A stretch of 64,000 nt of DNA, from NCBI RefSeq assembly GCF_030694085.1, contig NZ_JAUXZE010000102.1:62001-126000 (forward strand), given 5' to 3'. Within the stretch, counting starts at the first letter, position 1; every line of letters starts with the position of its first letter. The stretch is from Tabrizicola sp. (GTDB lineage: Bacteria; Pseudomonadota; Alphaproteobacteria; Rhodobacterales; Rhodobacteraceae). Below, piece by piece: positions 1-8,629 of the stretch. The notes beneath the pieces are model-generated. The model ran no database searches. It saw nothing but the letters and a program-made list of their open reading frames with translations, and was not told the origin of the DNA. The position numbers were made by a program, and so were the translations under genes.

Positions 1-286
1 CGTCGCCGGGGGCGGGCATGAGCGAGAAGACCGGCACGGGGTCGCCGGGTGTCTGGGGCGCCATCTCGACGTAGTAGACGGTTGCGCCGGTGCGCTGCGA
101 GACGCCTGCGACCGAGGTGGCCTGCGCGGCATAGCCTTGCGCGCGCGCCACGTCCTCGATCCAACCGGTGAGGACTCCGCCGCCCTGGCCGCCGACGGCG
201 AGGATCGCCAGCTTGATGATGCCAGATAGGCGCGGGTCGGCCTGTTTGGACCCCAGGTCCGAGCCGATGGTTTCATGCAGCGTCAT
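1..286 (-). CDS. iorB: Indolepyruvate ferredoxin oxidoreductase beta subunit, N-terminal part (runs off left edge)
   Basis: The first 95 codons are visible; the rest lies beyond the left edge. The subunit pairs with IorA to oxidatively decarboxylate aryl-pyruvates to aryl-acetyl-CoA in the cytoplasm. The reading shows the gamma-domain glycine motif GGQGGG at residues 32-37 and TSVAGVSQRTGAT at 57-69, both typical of the 2-oxoacid:acceptor oxidoreductase beta/gamma fold. The ATG overlaps the iorA TGA by four bases (ATGA), so the two subunits are translationally coupled as the last genes of the minus-strand operon that begins at 5277. The family is secure; the aryl-pyruvate substrate is inferred from family and partner. 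Confidence 0.9.
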   Translation of the reverse strand, partial: MTLHETIGSDLGSKQADPRLSGIIKLAILAVGGQGGGVLTGWIEDVARAQGYAAQATSVAGVSQRTGATVYYVEMAPQTPGDPVPVFSLMPAPGD

Positions 287-2430
287 GCCGTGCCCCCGAA
301 GTCCAGCCGTCGCGCGGCGCGGCGGGATTGCAGCCAGCCGATGATGCGGGTGCGGAAAGCGGCCATCTTCGCCTCCCATTTAGACGGGTTGTGGACCACA
401 TCGGCGCGGTAGAACGAGGGGCACAGGACGGCGGCATCCGCGACCTCGCCGCAGTTGCCGCAGCCGACGCAGGATTGGTCGATCGACGCCACGGGATCGT
501 CGCGCAGGGGGTCGTCCAGTTTCTTCAGCGACAAGGACGGGCAGCCTGACAGCCGGATGCAGGCGTGATCGCCGGTGCAGATGTCTTCGTCGACGCCAAA
601 GCGCGGGGCCTCGACGCGGCGGCCCTCCCTGATTGCCTGCTGCGCCAAGGGCTTCTCGCGGCGCTGCTTGTTCAGCATACATTCCGACGAGGCGACGATG
701 ACCTTGGGGCCGGGGGTGTCGGTGGTCAGCGCCTCACGCAGAACATCGCGCATGTGGCCCACGTCATAGGTCCGGTCGACCTGGCGCACCCAGTCGATCC
801 CGATGCCCTTCAGGGCCTTGGTGATCGGGTGCTTGGTCGCCTTGGTCGGATTGTCGGCGCGGCTGGACATCACGTCCTGCCCCCCGGTCGCGGCGGAATA
901 GTAGTTGTCGACGATCACCGCCACGCCGTCGGATTTGTTGAAGGCCATGTTGGTGAAGCTGGAACTGAGGCCATTGTGCCAGAACCCGCCGTCGCCGATG
1001 ATCGAGACTGGACGACGTTCGCCGCCCCCGTCGAAGGCCGCGTTGGCGGCAGGGCCAAGGCCGTAGCCCATCGTGGCCCCACCAATCTCGAACGGCGGCA
1101 GCGCGCCGAAGAGGTGGCAGCCGATATCCGCAGAAATCTGCAGCTTGCCGGTTTCCTTCTGCACCAGCTTCATCGCCGCGAAGATCGGGCGTTCGGGGCA
1201 GCCGGTGCAAAAGCCGGGGGGCCGGATCGGGACGGTCCTGGTCAGGTCGGGGATCTGCGGCTTGTCTTCGTTCGGCGCGCGGACCATGGCCGGCAGCATC
1301 TGCGGCGCGGCCTCTTTCAGGAAGGCCGCGATCCCGTCCAGCATGACCTGCCCGGTGTATTCCCCGGCCATCGGCAGGATGCCCTTGCCGCGCAGCTTCA
1401 CGCCGGAACCGGCGCGGTAAAGGAATGTGGTCAGCTGCTGTTCGATGAACTCGGGCTGGCCTTCCTCGATCACCAGGACCTGATCCTTGCCCTCGCAGAA
1501 CTCCAGGAATTCCGACGACAGAAGCGGGTAGGTGACGTTCAGGACATAAAGCGGCACCTGAGAGTTGCCCCAGATGTCGGCCAGCCCCAGCCGTTGCAGC
1601 GCCCGGATGACGCCGTTGTACATGCCGCCTTGCAGGACCAGTCCGACGGGGGCGGTCGCAGGCCCGAAGACCTCGTTCAGCTTGCGGTCGCGGATGAACC
1701 TTTCGGCGGCGGGCCAGCGGTTCTTGATCTTGTCCTGTTCGTGCATGTAGGACATCGGGGGCAGCACGACGCGGGCGAAGTCGGACTGCGGGTTGGACAG
1801 GGCGTCCTTGACCGAAAGCTTCGGCCGCTGGTTGTCGCGGGTCTGGAAGCTGCCGGTGACATGGCAGGACCGGATGCGGACCATCAGCATGACCGGAGTG
1901 TTCGACGCTTCGGATAGTTCGAACCCATCCTGCACCGCCTTGGTGATGCAGGGCAGGTTGGGGCGGGGGTCCAGAAGCCAGAATTGCGACTTCATCGCGA
2001 AGGCGTGGCTGCGTTCCTGCATGATGCTGGAGCCTTCGCCGTAATCCTCGCCCACGATGACCAGCGCACCGCCGTTCACGCCCGAAGACGCAAGGTTCGC
2101 GAGGGCGTCCGAGGCGACGTTGACCCCGACCGAGCCCTTGAACGTCACCGCCCCACGGATCGGGTAATGGACGCTGGCCGCCAACATCGCCGCCGCCGCC
2201 GCCTCGTTCGCGTTGGCCTCGAACCGGATGCCAAGCTCGGCCATCAGGTCCTCGGCATCGGCGAGGACGTCCATCAGGTGACTGATCGGCGCGCCCTGGT
2301 AGCCGCCGACATAGCCCACGCCGTTTTCCAGCAGCGCCTTGGTGATCGCAAGGATGCCTTCGCCGGTGAAGGTATCCCCCTCGCCCTTGCGCAGGTGTTC
2401 GACTTCGGCCTTGAAGGAGCGTTCGGCCAT
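283..2430 (-). CDS. iorA: Indolepyruvate ferredoxin oxidoreductase alpha subunit
   Basis: 715 residues. It is the thiamine-diphosphate subunit that converts an aryl-pyruvate to the acyl-CoA and passes electrons to ferredoxin. The N-terminal pyrimidine-binding half runs to about residue 380. CTGCPERP lies at 408-415, and the ThDP/metal motif begins with IGDGGFWHNGL at 478-488. The C-terminal ferredoxin-like domain has cysteines at 618, 624, 630, 654, 657, 660 and 670 (CVGCGNC at 654). It starts 3 bases after the MarR gene and overlaps iorB. In aerobic alphaproteobacteria such enzymes serve phenylalanine or tryptophan breakdown through aryl-pyruvates; the true substrate here is not shown by the sequence. 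Confidence 0.92.
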   Translation of the reverse strand: MAERSFKAEVEHLRKGEGDTFTGEGILAITKALLENGVGYVGGYQGAPISHLMDVLADAEDLMAELGIRFEANANEAAAAAMLAASVHYPIRGAVTFKGSVGVNVASDALANLASSGVNGGALVIVGEDYGEGSSIMQERSHAFAMKSQFWLLDPRPNLPCITKAVQDGFELSEASNTPVMLMVRIRSCHVTGSFQTRDNQRPKLSVKDALSNPQSDFARVVLPPMSYMHEQDKIKNRWPAAERFIRDRKLNEVFGPATAPVGLVLQGGMYNGVIRALQRLGLADIWGNSQVPLYVLNVTYPLLSSEFLEFCEGKDQVLVIEEGQPEFIEQQLTTFLYRAGSGVKLRGKGILPMAGEYTGQVMLDGIAAFLKEAAPQMLPAMVRAPNEDKPQIPDLTRTVPIRPPGFCTGCPERPIFAAMKLVQKETGKLQISADIGCHLFGALPPFEIGGATMGYGLGPAANAAFDGGGERRPVSIIGDGGFWHNGLSSSFTNMAFNKSDGVAVIVDNYYSAATGGQDVMSSRADNPTKATKHPITKALKGIGIDWVRQVDRTYDVGHMRDVLREALTTDTPGPKVIVASSECMLNKQRREKPLAQQAIREGRRVEAPRFGVDEDICTGDHACIRLSGCPSLSLKKLDDPLRDDPVASIDQSCVGCGNCGEVADAAVLCPSFYRADVVHNPSKWEAKMAAFRTRIIGWLQSRRAARRLDFGGTA

Positions 2431-2433
2431 GTC

Positions 2434-2922
2434 TCAGATCTCGTGTTTGCGGATGTTGGTCAGCATCTTTTGCAGAGTGCCGACAAAGGCGCGGCGTTCG
2501 TCGGCCGGGATGCCACGGAACATGCGTTCCTGGGCTTCGGCCATGCGGGGCCAGAGCGTTTCGAAATGGGTGCGGCCGGTGTCGGTGATGTAGACCCGGG
2601 TGGCGCGGCTGTCGGAGGCGTCGGATTCGCGGCGGATCAAGCCTTCGGTGGCCAGTTGGTCCAGCGCGCGCGACAGGGTGGACTGTTCCACCACCGAGAA
2701 GACAGCAAGCTCGCGGATCAGGGGGCCTTCGATCACCGACAGGACCGCCAGCGCCCGCATCTTTGGTGTGGTCAGGCCAAGCCCGGCCATCTCCTCGCGC
2801 AAGCTGGCGTTGTAGCGTCCCATGATGCGGTTCATCAGGTAGGGCGCGTAGTTGGTCAGTCCGATCTCGCCCAGCCGGGGCAGGGTCTCGGGCGGCTTTT
2901 CCGGGGGTGACTGGTCGGTCAT
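2434..2922 (-). CDS. MarR-family transcriptional regulator
   Basis: 162 residues with a MarR-type winged helix. The recognition-helix region reads STLSRALDQLATEGLIRR (about residues 85-105), followed by the wing RESDASDSRATRVYIT. Its ATG overlaps the stop of the upstream FAD oxidoreductase gene (ATGA), and iorA follows after 3 bases, so the regulator sits inside the operon it probably controls. Family members usually repress catabolic genes and are released by an aromatic ligand. The best operator candidate is the nested AT-rich palindrome at 5357-5380, in the divergent promoter region. Ligand unknown. Confidence 0.9.
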   Translation of the reverse strand: MTDQSPPEKPPETLPRLGEIGLTNYAPYLMNRIMGRYNASLREEMAGLGLTTPKMRALAVLSVIEGPLIRELAVFSVVEQSTLSRALDQLATEGLIRRESDASDSRATRVYITDTGRTHFETLWPRMAEAQERMFRGIPADERRAFVGTLQKMLTNIRKHEI

Positions 2923-4484
2923 GCGCCCAGCCTTTTCGCTGCAAGAAAGCCCGAGCCGCCGCCAAGGCCGGGGCCGGGGTGGGTCGAGGCACCGATGTGG
3001 GTGAAGCCTCGGATCAGGTTGGTGCCGTTGGTCGAATGGGCGTAGGGGCGGAAGATGAAGAACTGGTCGATGGTGCAGAGCCCGCCGTAGGGGTCGCCGC
3101 CGACGAGGTTGATGTTCATCTTTTCCAGGTCCGCAGGCGAGTAGGCGCGTCGGGCCAGCTTGATGGCGTCGAAGTCCTTGATATGGCGCTTCAGGATGGC
3201 TTCGATCCGGTCGGCGAACGCTTCGCGGCTGGCTTCGGACCAGGTGCCGTCGCTGGCAATCTGGTCGGCGGCGTCGCCCTTCACCACACGGGGCGCATCC
3301 GGGATTTGCAGCCAGAGGATCGCTTTTCCGTCCGGGCAGCGCGAGGGGTCCAGCCGGTGCGGTTGGCCGACGCAGATCGTGGGGGTGGCAGGCAGCATCC
3401 CGCGTTCTGCCTCGTTAGAAGCTTTCGATACGCTGTCGATGCCATCCGCCAGGTGGATCAGCGCCACATCGTCAAGGCCAGGTGTCAGCCATTCGGGGTG
3501 CCGGTCCAGGGCATAGTGCAGCTGGAAGTTGCCGCGCCCGTGGCGAAATGCTTTCGCGGCAGCCTTGTCCTCGGGCAGGTTCACGTCGCGCAGAAGGCGG
3601 TCCTGCAACTGGCCGGGCGCGACGGAGGCGAGGACGGAAGCGCAGGCGATCTCCTCGCCGCCCTGCAGCTGGACGCCCCGGACCTTGCCGTCCTGCACAA
3701 GGATACGGTCCACGTCCGCGCCGCAACGGATTTCGCCGCCTTTTTCCTCGATCAGCGCCTTGAAGGCGGCCACCCCGGCGCCAGAGCCGCCCTTGACGAT
3801 GGGGGCGCCTGCGGCCTCCATTGCGAAGGCGATGACCTTGCCCATCTGGCCCGAATAGGTGCTTTCCGGGGTCAGGCCGGTGTGCAGAACCCAGGGCGCG
3901 TAAAGCGCCTGGACGGTGGGCGAGGCATAAGTCGTCTCCAGCCACCCCCGCGCCGGGACCAACGCGCTGCCGAACCAGGCGGCAAGGCCCCGCAGGCCAC
4001 GTTTGCGGACCTGGCCCCAGAGGAGTTTCGCCGTGGGCCAGGACCAGAGCGCCCCGCCCAGCAGTGCGAAGAGGAACGGCGCGTCGGCCTCGATCCCGCC
4101 CACGTCGCGGGCATGGGCGTCGCCGTCGCCAGCCGCCAGCCTGTTGAACGCAGCAATGTTCTTCGCGCGGTCCGTGGTCAGCACCAGCGCCTGACCATCG
4201 GGGCGGAGCACGGCGGTCGGGTGCGGTGTATGGCAATAGTCGAAGCCGTGCCGCGCCAGGTGGGGGCCAAGCGCGGCCCCCGCCGGGGAGGTCATGAACA
4301 GGACCCAGGTCGCGGCCATCACGTCATGGCGAAAGCCCGGCAGCGTGATCTCCTCGGTGCGCAGGCAGCCGCCAGGGACTGCCTCCCGCTCCAGCAGCAG
4401 GACGCGGTCGCCCTTCAGGGCAAGCATCGCCCCGGCGACCAGCGCGTTGATCCCGCTGCCGATGATGACGTGATCGGGCCGCAT
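2919..4484 (-). CDS. FAD/NAD(P)-dependent oxidoreductase, phytoene-desaturase-like (paralogue A)
   Basis: 521 residues. The N-terminus carries the Rossmann FAD motif IGSGINALVAG at residues 8-18 and an acidic strand end (LLLERE). The C-terminus ends in an FAD-closing glycine-rich motif, HPGPGLGGGSGFLAAKRL. The overall layout matches the CrtI/phytoene-dehydrogenase-like flavoprotein group, which oxidises or isomerises hydrophobic substrates. It is clearly paralogous to the protein at 5407-6975: both share LPGFRHD near the N-terminus, NLVGGD near the C-terminus and the same ending. It starts 1 base after the cyclase gene and overlaps marR, so it is an operon member. No carotenoid genes are nearby, so a carotenoid role is unlikely; the reaction is unknown. 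Confidence 0.85.
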   Translation of the reverse strand: MRPDHVIIGSGINALVAGAMLALKGDRVLLLEREAVPGGCLRTEEITLPGFRHDVMAATWVLFMTSPAGAALGPHLARHGFDYCHTPHPTAVLRPDGQALVLTTDRAKNIAAFNRLAAGDGDAHARDVGGIEADAPFLFALLGGALWSWPTAKLLWGQVRKRGLRGLAAWFGSALVPARGWLETTYASPTVQALYAPWVLHTGLTPESTYSGQMGKVIAFAMEAAGAPIVKGGSGAGVAAFKALIEEKGGEIRCGADVDRILVQDGKVRGVQLQGGEEIACASVLASVAPGQLQDRLLRDVNLPEDKAAAKAFRHGRGNFQLHYALDRHPEWLTPGLDDVALIHLADGIDSVSKASNEAERGMLPATPTICVGQPHRLDPSRCPDGKAILWLQIPDAPRVVKGDAADQIASDGTWSEASREAFADRIEAILKRHIKDFDAIKLARRAYSPADLEKMNINLVGGDPYGGLCTIDQFFIFRPYAHSTNGTNLIRGFTHIGASTHPGPGLGGGSGFLAAKRLGA

Positions 4485-4485
4485 G

Positions 4486-5277
4486 TTACGACTTCGGCAC
4501 CAGCGCCAAGGCGCGGATGGGCGAGCCGGTGCCCTGCTTGATCTTCAACGGCGCGGCAATCAGGATCGCGCCCTTGGCGGGCAGCTTGTCCAGATTGGCA
4601 AGGCTGGCCAGCCCGAAGCAGTTGTTCTTGTGCAAGAGGTTGTGCGCCGGGAAGGGCGGAGTCATCCCGCCTGCCTGGCCCGCGTCGGTGCCGATGCATT
4701 GGCTGCCCCAGCCGACGATGCCCTTGGACAGCAGATACTCGATCACCTCGGCGGTCGGGCCGGGGGTATGGGGCCCGGTCTCGTTCGCATTTAGAAAAAG
4801 TTTTTCATCATGCGCGCGCTGGTCCCAGTCCGACCGCAGCACGACCCACTCGCCCGCATTGATCGCGCCATGCTTGGCCTCCCAGGCCTTCACATGGTCG
4901 ATGGTCAGCAGGAAATCCGGGTTGGCCGCACATTCGGCGCTGAAATCCAGCACGTTCACGGGCGCCACCAGCCGCTGCACATCCAGCGTGTCGGTGTAGC
5001 CGTCGGCATAATCCTTGCCGGTGATCCAGTGGTGCGGCGCGTCGAAGTGGGTGCCCGAGTGTTCGCCCAGTTCCAGCCAGTTCCAGGCCCAGAACGGCCC
5101 GTCCTTGTCATATTCGCTGATCCGGTGGATCTTGATCGGCGGGGTGTCCTTGGCGAAATCCGGCGGCAGCTTCAGCAGCGGGGTTTCCGGGCCAAGCACG
5201 CCCGAGCAGTCCACCACCTCGATCCCGCCCGAGGCAAGCATCCCCGCCAAGGATTGCAGCACGTTTGCTGAGGTCAT
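4486..5277 (-). CDS. Cyclase-family metal hydrolase (kynurenine-formamidase-like)
   Basis: 263 residues, first gene of the minus-strand operon. The metal-binding signature HSGTHFDAPHHW lies at residues 73-84, typical of the cyclase/kynurenine formamidase family, which hydrolyses amides or cyclic substrates with a bound divalent metal. The C-terminus (AAPLKIKQGTGSPIRALAL) also fits the family. Neighbouring iorAB and two FAD enzymes suggest it opens a ring or amide in an aromatic degradation route. No tryptophan dioxygenase or kynureninase is visible, so kynurenine itself cannot be claimed. A GAGAGAAAG stretch just before the ATG could serve as ribosome binding site. Confidence 0.85.
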   Translation of the reverse strand: MTSANVLQSLAGMLASGGIEVVDCSGVLGPETPLLKLPPDFAKDTPPIKIHRISEYDKDGPFWAWNWLELGEHSGTHFDAPHHWITGKDYADGYTDTLDVQRLVAPVNVLDFSAECAANPDFLLTIDHVKAWEAKHGAINAGEWVVLRSDWDQRAHDEKLFLNANETGPHTPGPTAEVIEYLLSKGIVGWGSQCIGTDAGQAGGMTPPFPAHNLLHKNNCFGLASLANLDKLPAKGAILIAAPLKIKQGTGSPIRALALVPKS

Positions 5278-5356
5278 CTTTCTCTCCCTGTTGGCCGGAC
5301 CCGTCCGGCAAGGCCCTGCCGGGCGTATCCCCGGTCATCATGGAATCATGCTAGAC

Positions 5357-5380
5357 ATATTTAAATGCATTTGCAAATAT
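5357..5380. promoter_or_regulatory. Nested AT-rich palindrome, candidate MarR operator
   Basis: Within the 129-base divergent region between the cyclase and the second FAD gene lies an AT-rich block in otherwise GC-rich DNA. It contains three overlapping palindromes: ATTTAAAT, AAATGCATTT and ATTTGCAAAT. It lies 27 bases before the plus-strand ATG, where a bound repressor could block both divergent promoters. MarR proteins bind palindromes of this size. Assignment to the regulator at 2434-2922 is inference. Confidence 0.5.
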
Positions 5381-5406
5381 CCCTGCGGCAGTCGGGCGGG
5401 GAAAGC

Positions 5407-6975
5407 ATGGCCGAGACCTTCGATGCAGTCCTGATCGGGGCGGGGCACAACACCCTTGCCGCCGCGCTGCATCTGGCCGCGAAGGGCTGGCGTGTGGGGG
5501 TATTCGAGCAGGCCGCCACGGCGGGTGGCGCGGTAAAGACCGGAGAGTATACGCTGCCAGGATTCCGCCACGACTGGGCGGCAATGAACCTGTCACTTTT
5601 CGCTGGAAGCCCGTTTTTCAAGGCTTACGGCGCGGAACTCGCGCGCCACGGCTGTGAGTTCGTGCCTGTGGACCGGCCGTTTGCGTCCGCCTTCCCGGAC
5701 GGAACCTGGGCGGGTGTCTCGACCGTTAGCGACGAGACGGTGGCGGGCTTTCAGGCGCTGTCGCCCGGGGATGCCGCAGTCTGGACAGAGCTGACCAGCC
5801 GATTCGGGGCCGAGGCTCCGCATCTCTTCGGGCTTCTCGGATCCGAGATGAAATTCCGTGCGCTTGCATATTTCATGTTCAAAACGTTGCGCGCCAAGGG
5901 TGTGGCTGGGACGCTGGACTTGGGGCGGTTCCTTCTGTCCTCGCCGCGCGCCTGGCTGGAGGAAACCTTCGCACATCCGCACATCCGCGCGCTGCTGGGG
6001 GCCTGGGGGATGCACCTGGACTTTGCGCCCGATGTCGCGGGAGGCGCGATGTTCCCCTACCTGGAAGGCATGGCGGGTCAGGCCTTCGGCATGGTCATCG
6101 GCAAGGGCGGGGCGGATACCGTCGTGAAGGCGCTGGTCGCGGCGATCATCGCACGCGGCGGTAGGGTGGAGACCGGGGCCACCGTCACACGCATCCTGCG
6201 GGAGGGAAATCGCGCCACGGGGATCGAGTTGGCCGATGGTCGCCGGATCATGGCATCCCGCGCGGTGATCGCGGGCACTTCTCCGAAGGGGTTGCGGAAG
6301 CTCACCGGCGATACGGCCCCGGCCTTCGACCGCGCGTTGGACAGCTTCCGCCATGCGCCTGGGACGATGATGATCCACCTGGCGCTGGACGGCCTGCCCG
6401 ACTGGCGGGCGGGAGAGCAGCTAAAACGCTTTGCCTATGTCCACCTTGCGCCCAGCCTGGACCAGATGGCGCGGACCTATCAGCAGGCGCAGGCCGGGCT
6501 GCTGCCGGACGAGCCGATCCTTGTCGTCGGCCAGCCCACCGCCTTTGACGCCTCCCGTGCGCCGGAGGGCAAGCATGTGCTCTGGGTCCAGGTCCGCATG
6601 GCGCCCGGGACGATCGCGGGCGACGCGAAGGGCGAGATTGCGGCGACCGACTGGGCGGAGGCCGCAGAACCCTTCGCCGACCGCGCTTTGGCGATTCTGG
6701 AAGCCCATGCCCCCGGCACGCGCGCAAAGATCCTGGCCCGCCGGATCGTGACGCCGCTGGAGCTGGAGGCGGACAACCCCAACCTCGTCGGCGGCGATCA
6801 GGTCTGCGGCAGCCACCACCTGTCGCAGCATTTTCTGTTCCGCCCCGCGCGCGGCCATGCAGACGGCAGCACTCCCGTTGCCAACCTGCACCTTACTGGC
6901 GCGGCCGTCTGGCCGGGCGCAGGAACGGGCGCGGGACCCGGATTCCTTCTGGCGCGGAAACTCGCCGGGACATGA
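5407..6975 (+). CDS. FAD-dependent oxidoreductase, phytoene-desaturase-like (paralogue B)
   Basis: 522 residues when started at the ATG at 5407, preceded by GGGGAAAGC; an upstream in-frame ATG at 5365 lies inside the candidate operator and is not chosen. The FAD motif is GAGHNTLAAALHLAAKG near residue 10, and the C-terminus reads GAGTGAGPGFLLARKLAG. It is a paralogue of 2919-4484 with the same internal landmarks, but the two differ in the substrate-side segments before the C-terminal motif (SQHFLFRP versus DQFFIFRP). Its stop overlaps an ATG at 6972. It is the first gene of the plus-strand transporter operon. Substrate unknown. Confidence 0.85.
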   Translation: MAETFDAVLIGAGHNTLAAALHLAAKGWRVGVFEQAATAGGAVKTGEYTLPGFRHDWAAMNLSLFAGSPFFKAYGAELARHGCEFVPVDRPFASAFPDGTWAGVSTVSDETVAGFQALSPGDAAVWTELTSRFGAEAPHLFGLLGSEMKFRALAYFMFKTLRAKGVAGTLDLGRFLLSSPRAWLEETFAHPHIRALLGAWGMHLDFAPDVAGGAMFPYLEGMAGQAFGMVIGKGGADTVVKALVAAIIARGGRVETGATVTRILREGNRATGIELADGRRIMASRAVIAGTSPKGLRKLTGDTAPAFDRALDSFRHAPGTMMIHLALDGLPDWRAGEQLKRFAYVHLAPSLDQMARTYQQAQAGLLPDEPILVVGQPTAFDASRAPEGKHVLWVQVRMAPGTIAGDAKGEIAATDWAEAAEPFADRALAILEAHAPGTRAKILARRIVTPLELEADNPNLVGGDQVCGSHHLSQHFLFRPARGHADGSTPVANLHLTGAAVWPGAGTGAGPGFLLARKLAGT

Positions 6976-7013
6976 CGACCACCAGAACAAAGACCAGCAA
7001 CAGGGATACGACC

Positions 7014-8537
7014 ATGAACCTCAACCGCCGGAGTCTTCTCAAGCTCTCTGCCGCCACGATGGCCGCGGGCAGCATGGGCCTGCCGTCCTTTGCGCAAGCG
7101 ATCGACGAGCTGGTCATCGCCTACAACGTCAACCTGCCGTCCTGGGACCCGACGGTCGGCCCCAGCGCGGTGAACCCGACGATCCAGGGCCTGTATCAGT
7201 CGGTTTTCGACCAGTACATCCTGCAGCAGCCCGACCTGTCGCCCGCGCCCGGCCTCCTCACCGAATGGGGCTGGAGCGATGACAAAAAGCAGGTCTGGAT
7301 GACCGTGCGCGAAGGCGTGACCTGGCACGATGGCAGCCCCTTTACAGCCGAGGACGTGGCCTGGTCCCTCGCCCGTGTGGCGAAACCGGAAACCGGCAGC
7401 CCGATCCAGTTCGTCTGGGGCACGCTGGCCAACCACCGGGTCGAGGGCAACAAGGTCATCGCCGACGTCGCCCAGTTCGACCCGACGATCTTCAAGTGGA
7501 TGTATTTCCTGACCGGCTACGTCCTGCCCAAGGCCTACTACGAGAAGGTCGGCGCGGAAGGTTTCGAGGCCGCGCCCATCGGCACCGGCCCCTACATGGT
7601 GGAAAAGTTCGAGCGCAACGCCTTCGTGCGCCTGAAGGCCAATGCCAACTACTGGGGCGGCAAGCCCGACTTTGACACCGTGACGATCAAGTTCGTCCCC
7701 GACGCTGCCGCCAGGGTGGCCGAGGTGGAATCCGGCAACTCTCACGTCACGCTGGAGATGCCGTATGAAGAATACGACCGCTTGAAGGGTGGGCCGCTGG
7801 CGGGGGTTTCGGCGCCGATCAGCGACATCGGGATGATCTTCCTGAACGACATCGAGGTGATGACCGACCCGAACGTGCGGATGGCCGCGGCGCATGCCAT
7901 CGACAAGCAGGCGATCATCGACCGGCTGCTGTCGGGCTACGGCGTCAAGATCGACACGCTGCAGACCCCGGAATACGACGCCTATGACGCCGGCATCGCC
8001 GTCCCCTATGACGAGGCAAGAGCCATCGAGCTACTGGCGGCTTCGGGCTATGGGCCGGACAACCCGGTAAAGTTCAAGATCCAGACCACCAAGGGCTTCA
8101 AGCCCAAGGATTACGAGATGATCCAGGCCATCGTCGGCCTGTGGCGCAAGGTCGGGATCGAGGCCGAGATCGAGGTCTACGAGATCGCAAAGCACTATGA
8201 GCTGCGCGCCGCCGACCAGCTGGCTCCGGCCGCCTTCTACAACTGGGGCAACTCGGTGGGCGATCCGACAACCTCGACCGGGTTCGCGATGTTCGGGCCG
8301 TCGCCGCACAGCGTCTGGGACGGCGAGGACCTGATCGGCATGATCGGCCCCTTGTGGGGCGAGGCGGATGAGGCGAAGCGGATCGAGGGCTGGAAGGCGG
8401 TGGACAAGTACATCGCCGAGAATGCTCTGGTGATCCCGCTGCTGCAATATGTCCAGCCGATCCTGCACGCGCCGGGCGTGGTGGTGACGCCACATGCGAG
8501 CGGGTCACTGCTGCCGCATCTTATGAAGCGGGCATAA
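7014..8537 (+). CDS. ABC transporter substrate-binding protein, family 5 (peptide/opine type), Tat-exported
   Basis: 507 residues from the ATG at 7014. I prefer this start because it gives a twin-arginine signal (NRRSLLKLSAATMAAG, cleavage near SFAQA) and has AGGGA upstream; the ATG at 6972 would add 14 polar residues. The body has the family-5 layout found in DppA/OppA, including a PTVGPSAVNP segment and VTWHDGSPFTAEDV. It is the periplasmic receptor for the permeases and ATPases that follow. Family 5 also covers opines, glutathione and other non-peptide ligands, so the ligand is open; co-transcription with a catabolic flavoprotein argues against general nutrient peptides. Confidence 0.9.
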   Translation: MNLNRRSLLKLSAATMAAGSMGLPSFAQAIDELVIAYNVNLPSWDPTVGPSAVNPTIQGLYQSVFDQYILQQPDLSPAPGLLTEWGWSDDKKQVWMTVREGVTWHDGSPFTAEDVAWSLARVAKPETGSPIQFVWGTLANHRVEGNKVIADVAQFDPTIFKWMYFLTGYVLPKAYYEKVGAEGFEAAPIGTGPYMVEKFERNAFVRLKANANYWGGKPDFDTVTIKFVPDAAARVAEVESGNSHVTLEMPYEEYDRLKGGPLAGVSAPISDIGMIFLNDIEVMTDPNVRMAAAHAIDKQAIIDRLLSGYGVKIDTLQTPEYDAYDAGIAVPYDEARAIELLAASGYGPDNPVKFKIQTTKGFKPKDYEMIQAIVGLWRKVGIEAEIEVYEIAKHYELRAADQLAPAAFYNWGNSVGDPTTSTGFAMFGPSPHSVWDGEDLIGMIGPLWGEADEAKRIEGWKAVDKYIAENALVIPLLQYVQPILHAPGVVVTPHASGSLLPHLMKRA

Positions 8538-8547
8538 GGGACGACCC

Positions 8548-8570
8548 CCGGGGGGTTTCACACCCCCCGG
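8548..8570 (+). terminator. Stem-loop between binding-protein and permease genes
   Basis: The arms CCGGGGGGT and ACCCCCCGG form a perfect 9-bp stem around a 5-base loop, 11 bases after the binding-protein stop. No T-tract follows, so it is more likely an RNA-stabilising or partially terminating element that keeps the binding protein in excess over the membrane subunits, a common arrangement in ABC operons. It abuts a dispersed GGATATTTG-type repeat at 8565-8604. Confidence 0.5.
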
Positions 8571-8604
8571 CCCCCCGTGGGATATTTGTGGACAGATGAA
8601 AGCG
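8565..8604 (+). repeat. Dispersed GGATATTTG-type intergenic repeat, copy 1
   Basis: Reads CCCCCCGG...GGGATATTTGTGGACAGATGAAAG on the plus strand. It matches copies at 57276-57311 (plus) and 21442-21480 (minus): a C/G-rich start, GGATATTTG, then (G)CAnATG(A)AAAGG. All three copies are intergenic. Confidence 0.55.
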
Positions 8605-8629
8605 GGGCAGTCTGCCCCGTCCGGGGCCC

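Noticed and set aside
565..1917. Long plus-strand ORFs opposite iorA and similar long antisense ORFs across the window
   Set aside because: They are antisense shadows expected in GC-rich DNA. The opposite strand encodes proteins with full family motifs, and the shadows have no recognisable domains or ribosome sites.
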